Virus record (IMG/VR): IMGVR_UViG_3300017963_003892
Span: 1-50,061 of that record
Reading direction: 5' to 3' (one strand)
Length of the DNA stretch: 50,061 nt
Source of the DNA: a virus
Translations under genes and position numbers: made by a program
Notes under the pieces: model-generated
The model's database searches: none
What the model was told of the DNA's origin: nothing
The model's input: only the letters and a program-made list of their open reading frames with translations
Part shown: piece by piece, positions 34,062 to 40,702 of the stretch
Position numbering within the stretch: position 1 is the first letter of the stretch
Layout of the letters: the number at the start of each line of letters is the position of its first letter

Positions 34062-34502
34062 ATTCTCGCTCTATTTCTTTTGTGATTTCTTTCGCCCCTT
34101 CAACCCAAAAAAGAAGTTCGTCCATATCCATCTCCCATAATTCAGATGGTTGGAAATGATAAAAATGAGCTATCGACCAGACGACTCGGGGCCAGTCTCC
34201 TGGTACTGTTCGAAAAAATCAGCTATAACCTCGGATATGTTCGGTAGGTCTTCGAGATCAATTTCATCTGCCTGCTGCTCTGTCAAATTAGAAAGGGCGG
34301 CGACAATAGGGATCATCTCAGTAGCAGTCAGCCTAATTTCTTCACCTTGTGATGCAGCGGTCATCACATGCTTAGGCATAGCTCGGAGATGCTTTGCTTT
34401 CAGCCTTCCAAAAACAAGCTCGGTAATTTTGAGTCCATCTGGTTTATCCACATTCAAAGGAATAGGATACTTTAATTTAACTATTACTTTTTCTTTTGAC
34501 AT
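34042..34502 (-). CDS. Frameshifted (-1) tail assembly chaperone, long form
   Basis: A slip at TTTTTTC (34218-34212) moves ribosomes into the -1 frame, which is open to a TGA at 34042-34044. The new tail reads RTVPGDWPRVVWSIAHFYHF, then SELWEMDMDELLFWVEGAK and a charged end, giving about 153 residues. WxxDELLFWVEGA-type endings are familiar from Mu-like G/GT chaperone pairs. The long form normally recruits tape measure and tube subunits. It overlaps the tape-measure start. Confidence 0.8.
34170..34502 (-). CDS. Tail assembly chaperone, short form (Mu gp41-like)
   Basis: 110 residues. KVIVKLKYPIPLNVD, LVFGRLKAKHLRAMP and LTATEMIPIVAALSNLTEQQ then DEIDLEDL fit the Mu gp41/phage TAC family. It lies between tail tube and tape measure, the universal position. 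The in-frame stop is 34170; most ribosomes should end there. Confidence 0.85.
   Translation of the reverse strand: MSKEKVIVKLKYPIPLNVDKPDGLKITELVFGRLKAKHLRAMPKHVMTAASQGEEIRLTATEMIPIVAALSNLTEQQADEIDLEDLPNISEVIADFFEQYQETGPESSGR
34212..34218 (-). promoter_or_regulatory. -1 ribosomal slippery heptamer TTTTTTC
   Basis: Read on the minus strand as T TTT TTC in the zero frame (codons for Asp-Phe-Phe), a canonical X_XXY_YYZ site. The -1 frame opens into a 50-codon chaperone extension, while the zero frame stops 15 codons later. Confidence 0.8.
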
Positions 34503-34530
34503 TTTTTACTCTCCCATTTTTATTTATTAA

Positions 34531-34920
34531 TTATTCTTCTACATGCTCTGTCCAATACGGGCCTTGAAACATAACGGAAGTTTCACCATCACCTGCCGTC
34601 AATGAAAAGTTTCTCAAGCAAGTAGCACCTTCCATAATATAGACTTTGCCGCCACCTGCGGCTCTAAAGATAACAGTCCCATCTTCTCTGATTTTTGCAA
34701 GATCACTCAGTTTAACATCACTTCTATCTGTGATCGTAACCTCGCATTGTGCCATAATTGGACGCTCAACAAATCCATGTGGGCCGGAGTCACCCTGAAT
34801 TGCCTCAAGCTCAAAGTTTGGTTCACCGGAAATACCGATGCCACTTGCCACCGCACCAGCTTTATTCAGCAAAGACTCACCATTAACTAAAACCTCAACT
34901 CTTCCTGTTATTCTTGCCAT
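34531..34920 (-). CDS. Tail tube protein (Mu gpM-like)
   Basis: 129 residues. Forms the inner tail tube. ITGRVEVLVNGESLLNKAGA, GPHGFVERPIMAQCEVTITD and TGRTYTL-like beta strands (GGGKVYIMEGATCLRNFSL) match Mu gpM-type tube proteins. Strong AAGGAG ribosome-binding site. It is preceded by repeat element C and a hairpin, unlike most genes in the block. Confidence 0.85.
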   Translation of the reverse strand: MARITGRVEVLVNGESLLNKAGAVASGIGISGEPNFELEAIQGDSGPHGFVERPIMAQCEVTITDRSDVKLSDLAKIREDGTVIFRAAGGGKVYIMEGATCLRNFSLTAGDGETSVMFQGPYWTEHVEE

Positions 34921-34949
34921 CTTTTTATTCTCCTTGTTGCAAAATTAAA

Positions 34950-34990
34950 AAGGTCTACCGTTACAATTCTCATTGTAAGCAGTAGACCTT
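34950..34990 (-). terminator. Hairpin with T-rich tail between sheath and tube genes
   Basis: AAGGTCTAC pairs with GTAGACCTT (outer 9 bp) and TTACAA with TTGTAA (inner 6 bp), separated by a small internal loop. On the minus strand it is followed by TTTTAATTTT. It could terminate or attenuate transcription coming from the sheath gene, or act as a leader hairpin if element C is a promoter, since the tube start is only about 30 bases further on. Confidence 0.65.
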
Positions 34991-35010
34991 CTTCGCGTTG
35001 TCTCACTCTG

Positions 35011-35085
35011 CTTTAAAAATCGATTTTAACGGCTCTCATTTAGCCGAGATTAAACGATCTTTTTGAATTAATACTAAGATATTAC
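35011..35085 (-). repeat. Intergenic element, copy C
   Basis: It starts immediately after the sheath stop and points toward the tube gene. It shares AGATCGTTTAATCTC, GCTAAATGAGAGC and GTTAAAAT with copy A. The hairpin is CGGCT-AAATGAG-AGCCG; compared with copy A (CAGCT/AGCTG) both partners of one base pair have changed, keeping the stem intact. Confidence 0.8.
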
Positions 35086-36591
35086 CTATAGAATAAATTG
35101 CACGACACCAGCCAATACCCTAAACTGGTTAATCAAGTCGGCCGGCAGCAATACGTTAACTCTATTTCTATCTGCAATATCTCTCTCGACAACTATATTC
35201 TCAATGAAGTTATCAAGATTTTCAATCAAGCCCTGATCCCTCAATAGAGCGAATAATGCAATAGTCTCTTCTTTGACTGTTCTGGGGGTCGCCACCTTGC
35301 TGCCAGGTTGAACAGGGAAGGAATCATCAGCTAATTTAAACCTTGGAATAATGAACCGATTTGTCATCCTGGTCTTATACTGATATCTGATTTCACTCAG
35401 AGTAGCTAAGGTCTGAATATCAAGATAGCTTGGGTCAGGAAGACCAAGTGCATTTGATTGATAAGTAGTAATGCATCGCTCGATCAGGACGTTGCCTGAA
35501 GCATCAGTCACCCAGGTTGCAATACCATCATAAAGCAGGGTATCTCTCTCTGCCCTTGTAAATCTATTTTCTGATGGAGGAGCGAGAATTCCCTTAAGCT
35601 TCAAGTAATGGAGAGGCCTGGCAGGATCGTTATTTAGGTTCCACGCTGCGACTGCCCCTAAAGCCGCAGCCCACTCTTCGGGACACGTGGGAGAGTCGTT
35701 AAACCCGATTATCGTATTATGAGGGCTGTTGCGTGCATTGCCAAGGGTCGTCAATCCTGCCAGACTGTTCCTTGCCGCCGTAAATCCATGACCTTGCAGA
35801 TCTTCGAGTGGTTCAAATCTATCTTCCAGCTCATTCTCTATCTCAACCAAGTTGGCTGTCTGTGTGAACGGCTGAATGATATAATGAAACTGATCATTAT
35901 CAATCACTGCCCACACATCTCCAAGATCGGGGTCGGTGGCTCCGCCTGCAAAAGAAGTATAATAGCTTAGAATCGGATTACCAGAGAAACAGCTTGGGGT
36001 TGATTCTCCGGCATAGTAATTATGCCTCACATTGATATAATTACCAACCGTGCCGCTGTTGACTGCACTCAATCCAAGATCACCTTGACTTACCGTAGCA
36101 ACCACAGGAAGGTTAGAATAGCTGACATTAATCATTGATGCAAGGGCGGAGGCCATCGCTTGCCCGGACATCCCTGAAGTAAAAGTGATCTCAAGTTTGG
36201 TACCATTTATCATCAGATACCAGGGAGTAGCGGCGGAGATAATATCAGAATAGATTGCATCTGAAAACTGTATCTCGGCTGATGCTGCGGTGCCAGCCAC
36301 CCCGCTTCCAATTGCCATTGCATAGAGCTCAGTATTCGGATTGTTATCTTTAAATACATTACACATACGAGCTAGATTGGAACCTGGGCCAAAATAGCCA
36401 TCAGCGAGATCATCCCTTGATATCGCCATCAGGGTATCGTAAGCGGCCGTTCCTGCGGCGATCTTTTGGCCTATGATCAAAACCTTATGAGGGTTCTGAA
36501 TAAGCCCCTGCAATGCCCTCGAATTGTCAATTTCGATGTATGCGCCAGGCGTCCGCAGGGAGTCTGGGATATTATTGAATGATATTGCCAT
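35086..36591 (-). CDS. Contractile tail sheath protein (Mu gpL-like)
   Basis: 501 residues. RTPGAYIEIDNSRALQGL, KVLIIGQKIAAGTA and GIATWVTDASGNVLIERCIT, then YQSNALGLPDPSYLDIQTL are typical of Mu-type sheath proteins. It establishes a myovirus. The C-terminal conserved domain ends FRVLAGVVQFIL. Confidence 0.95.
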   Translation of the reverse strand: MAISFNNIPDSLRTPGAYIEIDNSRALQGLIQNPHKVLIIGQKIAAGTAAYDTLMAISRDDLADGYFGPGSNLARMCNVFKDNNPNTELYAMAIGSGVAGTAASAEIQFSDAIYSDIISAATPWYLMINGTKLEITFTSGMSGQAMASALASMINVSYSNLPVVATVSQGDLGLSAVNSGTVGNYINVRHNYYAGESTPSCFSGNPILSYYTSFAGGATDPDLGDVWAVIDNDQFHYIIQPFTQTANLVEIENELEDRFEPLEDLQGHGFTAARNSLAGLTTLGNARNSPHNTIIGFNDSPTCPEEWAAALGAVAAWNLNNDPARPLHYLKLKGILAPPSENRFTRAERDTLLYDGIATWVTDASGNVLIERCITTYQSNALGLPDPSYLDIQTLATLSEIRYQYKTRMTNRFIIPRFKLADDSFPVQPGSKVATPRTVKEETIALFALLRDQGLIENLDNFIENIVVERDIADRNRVNVLLPADLINQFRVLAGVVQFIL

Positions 36592-36594
36592 TGG

Positions 36595-36810
36595 TTAATC
36601 CTCCACTTTTTTTCTTTTACTGGCGATTGATTTCTGAGATGGTGGCTCGCCAATCTTAACACCGCCATCCTTGATTCTCCTCCGCCAATATCTTCCTTCT
36701 CTTCCAATCAGAGGTTTTAATTCTCCTTCTTTTAAGAGAGGGTTCTTTGTCAGCGGATCTCTGACAAGCAATCCTTCATCAGGAATTAGGTATGCAACTT
36801 TTACTTTCAT
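36595..36810 (-). CDS. DUF2635 protein (Mu gp38-like)
   Basis: 71 residues from the ATG at 36810 (AAAGG just upstream). Longer in-frame starts would run into the upstream gene. MKVKVAYLIPDEGLLVRDPL and GREGRYWRRRIKDGGV give the short DUF2635 signature (VRDP followed by YWxRRxxDGDV). The C-terminus is basic. Located directly upstream of the sheath gene as in Mu; role unknown. Confidence 0.8.
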   Translation of the reverse strand: MKVKVAYLIPDEGLLVRDPLTKNPLLKEGELKPLIGREGRYWRRRIKDGGVKIGEPPSQKSIASKRKKVED

Positions 36811-36826
36811 ATCCTTTAGCCCTTTG

Positions 36827-37462
36827 TCATTGTGTATATGTATCGAATATTGGAGAGAACCCTTTACCAAATTCACCAGCATTTGGATTCTCGGTAAAAT
36901 CAATCAATTGTTCCATATCAGGAGCAAAGGCATTTACAGGTAGATTGCCAACTGGAAGGTTAGCGCTCGGCGATAAGACATACTGGGCAAAGATCGTATT
37001 AAACCAATCCAAATCCTCAGTATTATCTGCAATACTTTCACCAAGTCTCATCGTAAATTCAAATTCAAATTGATACCAAAGCCAAGCCCTGTTTATTTCT
37101 ATCACCCTCCCACCACGGTAATAAATTAGGCTCTCTGCTTGGTCCATCTTCCAGCCAAGTATAGCGTTAAATAATTCCTGCCTAAATGAGTACAAGGAAT
37201 CATAAGCGGTAAGCCCTGTCTTATCTTTCTGAGAGGCGTCATTTTTAATGGCAGCGATGATAGCAAACCGCTCTGTCACAACCTGATTAATATGGTTATC
37301 GTATTCATTCGGCGAGCAAGTCTCTCCCAATTGTATTACGAAAGCAACCTCTTCCCTTAGAGTGCCATCAAGAGCCATAGCCAGCTCAGCAGCACCAGCA
37401 ATCTTATTGCTGAATCTTGTATCTGCCAATCTAAGTTTAAGGACTACTGGGGCAATTTGCAT
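36827..37462 (-). CDS. Mu gp37-like protein, putative tail terminator
   Basis: 211 residues. IQLGETCSPNEYDNHINQVV, then ERFAIIAAIKNDAS, then FNAILGWKMDQAESLIYYRG and WYQFEFEFTMRLG resemble the gp37/DUF1834 tail proteins that cap the tail below the neck. Position between the HK97-gp10-like gene and DUF2635 supports the call. Confidence 0.7.
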   Translation of the reverse strand: MQIAPVVLKLRLADTRFSNKIAGAAELAMALDGTLREEVAFVIQLGETCSPNEYDNHINQVVTERFAIIAAIKNDASQKDKTGLTAYDSLYSFRQELFNAILGWKMDQAESLIYYRGGRVIEINRAWLWYQFEFEFTMRLGESIADNTEDLDWFNTIFAQYVLSPSANLPVGNLPVNAFAPDMEQLIDFTENPNAGEFGKGFSPIFDTYTQ

Positions 37463-37464
37463 AA

Positions 37465-37938
37465 TTATAAATTTCTATCAAAGGGCTCAGTTACTGCATT
37501 AAATCCAACTATTCCTATCCGCTTTATAATATCATCCTGGTGCTCCTCAACCGCAGGCTGCAACCAGGGTCGCGGCTTCATTCTCTTCGTCCCTGTCTCA
37601 AGATATTTACCGTATGGTGCGCCACCATATGTACCAATCTCAACCTGCATATATTCAGTGTCATACATTATACTTCTGGCTAATTCGCCGGTGTCTATAG
37701 CAGGTGGATTATAAGGGAGGGAAGGACGATGGCGAACTTTCGTCTTACCACTCGTATAATAATAGGATGCCCGTTTGGTATTTCTCATGGATCTAAGAAT
37801 TGTATTCCTAATGTCATTAGCTCCAATAGTTAATGTCTTTGTTATAGCATCAGGAAATTCATCAACTTGCTTTGCTAAATCTCTCCCTATCTTTGCAAGC
37901 TTCTTATTCAGACCTCTAAGCGCCTTGGAATCAATCAT
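37465..37938 (-). CDS. HK97 gp10-like tail completion protein
   Basis: 157 residues. The pattern PPAIDTGELARSIMYD, YGKYLETGTKRMKPRPWLQP and the helical N-terminus is characteristic of the HK97 gp10 family, which joins head and tail. It overlaps the preceding gene by four bases. Confidence 0.8.
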   Translation of the reverse strand: MIDSKALRGLNKKLAKIGRDLAKQVDEFPDAITKTLTIGANDIRNTILRSMRNTKRASYYYTSGKTKVRHRPSLPYNPPAIDTGELARSIMYDTEYMQVEIGTYGGAPYGKYLETGTKRMKPRPWLQPAVEEHQDDIIKRIGIVGFNAVTEPFDRNL

Positions 37939-38384
37939 AGTGAAAACCCTGTACCACGCTGTTCAATCTCCTCCGCTGATATCTCAAAATACTCCCTTTG
38001 CTCTTTATGATCAACAATATCATGAATACGGAAAAGACGACCTTTCACCGTTGTACTCTGCTGCATGAATAAAAAGTAATTAGATTTGATCATTATTAGA
38101 TCTTCCATCGAATCAAATCCATCACCAAATGAATTCTTAAATTGTTTTCCAAGAGAGGCAATTGCCATCCGCCTTACAATAAACTTATGAGTTGTACCTA
38201 TCTCTGTCTGAACTCCTCTTACGTATTGGGCATACATTGACTCGCCAGCGGTTACTGGTTTTACACCCATCCAGACAGTTAAAAGGGTATTAAAGCTGAA
38301 ATCAAACCCACCATCATCATTCGCTTCCTGAACTGGCATACCAACTTGAACTCGCCATTTTAATTTTGGTATCAACCAGGTCAT
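37935..38384 (-). CDS. Head closure / head-tail joining protein
   Basis: 149 residues. KWRVQVGMPVQEANDDGGFD, LTVWMGVKPVTAGESMYAQY, THKFIVRRM and GRLFRIHDIVDHKEQREYFE give the short beta-barrel pattern of SPP1 gp16/HK97 gp7-type head closure proteins. It sits between connector and completion protein. Confidence 0.7.
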   Translation of the reverse strand: MTWLIPKLKWRVQVGMPVQEANDDGGFDFSFNTLLTVWMGVKPVTAGESMYAQYVRGVQTEIGTTHKFIVRRMAIASLGKQFKNSFGDGFDSMEDLIMIKSNYFLFMQQSTTVKGRLFRIHDIVDHKEQREYFEISAEEIEQRGTGFSL

Positions 38385-38387
38385 ACA

Positions 38388-39011
38388 TCAGTATCTCAAC
38401 ACTCTAAAGAGATCAAGAGCTTTTCTTGCTTCAGGTGGTGGATTGCTGGTATCAATCTGTCTATTCTCATAGACAGAAGCGACCCATAACTTCAGCCCCA
38501 TCCTTATAGGGCTTGGGACCTTTTGATCAAATGTCCCATATCCTGCATAATACTCAATTAAATAACCACCATGATAACGGGTGGTATTGGTAGGAGCAGT
38601 GACACCGTTTTTTATAACAAGCTTACCTGGGACTGATTCAGTAATAGCATAATAGTTGTTTGAGCTATATTCAGTCTCAGTATCATCTTCATCAAGAGTT
38701 GCAACTTTGATAATTGACAACAATGGAGGACGCGGAAGATTAATAACCTCATCTGGCCAAAAGTCCATTACCAGTCTGATTTTCTGCTTAATAAAAGCTC
38801 GACCAAGATAACTTTCAGCACTCTTCCTGACAACCTCTATAAAATCCTCGATAAGGCTATCTTCATCATTACCATCTATTCTTGCAAACTCTTTGACATC
38901 AGCAACAGAGATAGGCTCTATGGAAGGCTCCTCAACAACCTTCCATAGCCTATTGCCATCATCAGGTTCGGGAGCTTTTAAAATGCTCCCACTCTTCAGC
39001 AAATCACCCAT
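38388..39011 (-). CDS. Head-tail connector (HK97 gp6 / gp15-like)
   Basis: 207 residues. EPISVADVKEFARIDGNDED, IEVVRKSAESYLGRAFIKQK, INLPRPPLLSIIKV and the ending VASVYENRQ are standard for the phage connector family that docks beneath the portal. The first 30 residues are an acidic extension. Confidence 0.85.
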   Translation of the reverse strand: MGDLLKSGSILKAPEPDDGNRLWKVVEEPSIEPISVADVKEFARIDGNDEDSLIEDFIEVVRKSAESYLGRAFIKQKIRLVMDFWPDEVINLPRPPLLSIIKVATLDEDDTETEYSSNNYYAITESVPGKLVIKNGVTAPTNTTRYHGGYLIEYYAGYGTFDQKVPSPIRMGLKLWVASVYENRQIDTSNPPPEARKALDLFRVLRY

Positions 39012-39434
39012 TTACTTCCTCTTTTTCTTCAGTTCTTTCTTAATGCGGGTGATTTCCTCATCCGAAAGTCCTGAAGCAGGTGCCCTGGCATAGATGCCAA
39101 TCTTCTTTGCAGTTTCGATGATATCTTTTGACGATACATCCAGTTCCTCTGCCAATTGATATACACGAACAACAAAGGTCTTCTCATCCTCATCTTTATC
39201 AACTACTGGCTTTGGTACTGAGGCATTCTCTGGAGCTACATCAACCGCAGCATTCTGTGGGGCGGCTGATACCGCCTTCCTTTTCCTTACCTCGACATGT
39301 TCAGCAGCCTTAATATTGATGAAGACATCTGCGAGTTTATCAGGGAGGTCGTATTCATAACCTCCCTGATAGATACAAACACGCATACCGTCTGGGGAGC
39401 CTTCTATCGAATAATTCATTTTGACTTTTTTCAA
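39012..39434 (-). CDS. Virion-region protein with IF2_N-like domain
   Basis: 140 residues. Residues about 85-138 (FVVRVYQLAEELDVSSKDII, then ETAKKIGIYARAPASGLSDE) match the IF2_N module of bacterial translation initiation factor 2 (VRVYELAKEL... followed by a SLSEEE-type helix). The N-terminal 45 residues form a separate beta segment (GMRVCIYQGGYEYDLPDK), joined by an Ala/Val/Pro linker. It is adjacent to the connector gene, so it may be a virion or head-assembly protein. Function unknown. Confidence 0.7.
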   Translation of the reverse strand: MKKVKMNYSIEGSPDGMRVCIYQGGYEYDLPDKLADVFINIKAAEHVEVRKRKAVSAAPQNAAVDVAPENASVPKPVVDKDEDEKTFVVRVYQLAEELDVSSKDIIETAKKIGIYARAPASGLSDEEITRIKKELKKKRK

Positions 39435-39447
39435 AACGCCTCCTTGA

Positions 39448-39957
39448 TTATTCGTCTATATCGCCAAATTCACCAACGATGGCCCAAACATTATCAAGAG
39501 GAGCCACAAGATGGATACCACAATCAGAGGCGACTGACGCATGCATCTCAAATCCACTAATCGCCGTCCCATCAGAGCCAAGCAGAATACAACCAGAACA
39601 AGATACATCTATCTGAGTACTGGCTTCTGTAAATGTCCCTAACGAGTCGCCTCTAAGAAAGATCCAGACATCTCGACCTGCCGAGCAGGATGTCAACCAA
39701 AATGACGCACTCACAACTGTTGAGTTTGCGTATATGGTTACCATCTTAACATTCTTTGGAAGGTTCTTTGTTGGTAAAACAGTGGCGGCTGCGGCAGGGG
39801 TAATTTCAACGGCTGTCTGATTACTGACAAGTAACTGCCTTGCATCTAAGCCAGTAACATCAGCGCCTGCGAATTCTAATACACCAGCCGATTGAACGAC
39901 AAGTGCATTACCACCCCTCTCGTTATAAACTAAAGTCTGATACGTTTCATCAGGCAT
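39448..39957 (-). CDS. Beta-rich virion-type protein, possible capsid decoration or fibre
   Basis: 169 residues with AGGAGG upstream. It is beta-rich, with alternating Val/Ala/Thr, and has several cysteines (LTSCSAGRD, DVSCSGCILLG, SDCGIHL). GGNALVVQSAGVLEFAGADV looks like a capsid-bound adhesin or decoration start. Located two genes after the capsid, where decoration proteins lie. No family identified. Confidence 0.55.
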   Translation of the reverse strand: MPDETYQTLVYNERGGNALVVQSAGVLEFAGADVTGLDARQLLVSNQTAVEITPAAAATVLPTKNLPKNVKMVTIYANSTVVSASFWLTSCSAGRDVWIFLRGDSLGTFTEASTQIDVSCSGCILLGSDGTAISGFEMHASVASDCGIHLVAPLDNVWAIVGEFGDIDE

Positions 39958-39981
39958 TTTATAAATCCTCCTAGCTTTTTA

Positions 39982-40024
39982 TAGGCTTAATGGAGAGCAT
40001 AATATATCAGCCCTCCATAGCCTA
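39982..40024 (-). promoter_or_regulatory. Long hairpin before the 39957 gene
   Basis: On the minus strand ATGGAGGGC pairs with GCTCTCCAT (9 bp, one G-T) around an 11-base loop. The flanks TAGGCT/AGCCTA extend it by 6 bp across a 2-base bulge. It is not followed by a T-run. It lies just upstream of the AGGAGG of the next gene, so processing or translational control is more likely than termination. Confidence 0.6.
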
Positions 40025-40037
40025 CTTCTTTGGCTCA

Positions 40038-40616
40038 TTAAACAAGAACGCTTGCTGGCCAGTTGGCAGGTAAGCCAAGTACTGCAAGAGCATTCAGAGG
40101 CACATACGATATATTCGTCGATGCACTGATGACAATCCTGACGTATCTTTCCATCCCCTTGTAGCCAATGACATGAGGATAACTATCGGTTACCATCTGC
40201 GCCTGGCTCGTTACCGAGATAGCAATATTGAGGATTTCACCGGAAGCCCCACCTGTCAAGGCGGGAATGCTCAGCGGAAAGCTCGCTCTTGTCAAAGCAT
40301 CCAGGGCCAACCAGCTTGCCATTGTATAGACTGAATACAAGCGCGGCAAATCAATACCAAACACATCACTTGCAACACAGTCTTGCCATGCATCGATACC
40401 AGCCGCTGACTGACTTGCCTTCTCGATATATACATCCATCGGGTCCACGAAACTGGCAAGAGATATGATACTATGCTGAATAACGATAGCACATGTCTCA
40501 TATCCTTGAGTGTCGATTGTGGCGCTGGTAACAGCCGCAACACTGGGATCTGCATAATGTGGTTCGATAATTTCAAAGAACTTGAAATTACTTCTACCGT
40601 CTCTACGTCCACCCAT
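40038..40616 (-). CDS. Virion-type protein of unknown role
   Basis: 192 residues, immediately downstream of the capsid gene. It has a beta-rich composition with paired hydrophobic strands (ATIDTQGYETCAIVIQHSII, MERYVRIVISAST, YVPLNALAVLGLPANWP). The pattern 'sequence of strands ending in a residual plus Gly-Leu-Pro' is seen in some capsid-stabilising proteins. I cannot assign a family. Confidence 0.55.
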   Translation of the reverse strand: MGGRRDGRSNFKFFEIIEPHYADPSVAAVTSATIDTQGYETCAIVIQHSIISLASFVDPMDVYIEKASQSAAGIDAWQDCVASDVFGIDLPRLYSVYTMASWLALDALTRASFPLSIPALTGGASGEILNIAISVTSQAQMVTDSYPHVIGYKGMERYVRIVISASTNISYVPLNALAVLGLPANWPASVLV

Positions 40617-40656
40617 GATTTATTCCTCCTTGGTGTGGTTTATTTTTTATTCAATA

Positions 40657-40687
40657 ATGAGAAGCATCATTTAAAAATGCTTCTCAT
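40657..40687 (-). promoter_or_regulatory. Perfect 11-bp hairpin after the capsid gene
   Basis: ATGAGAAGCAT and ATGCTTCTCAT pair perfectly around a 9-base A/T loop, 16 bases after the capsid stop. The downstream minus-strand sequence (TATTGAATAAAAAATAAA) is A-rich, not T-rich. It could protect the 3' end of an abundant capsid message or act as a weak terminator. Confidence 0.6.
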
Positions 40688-40702
40688 CAAAGTTTTAATC
40701 TA

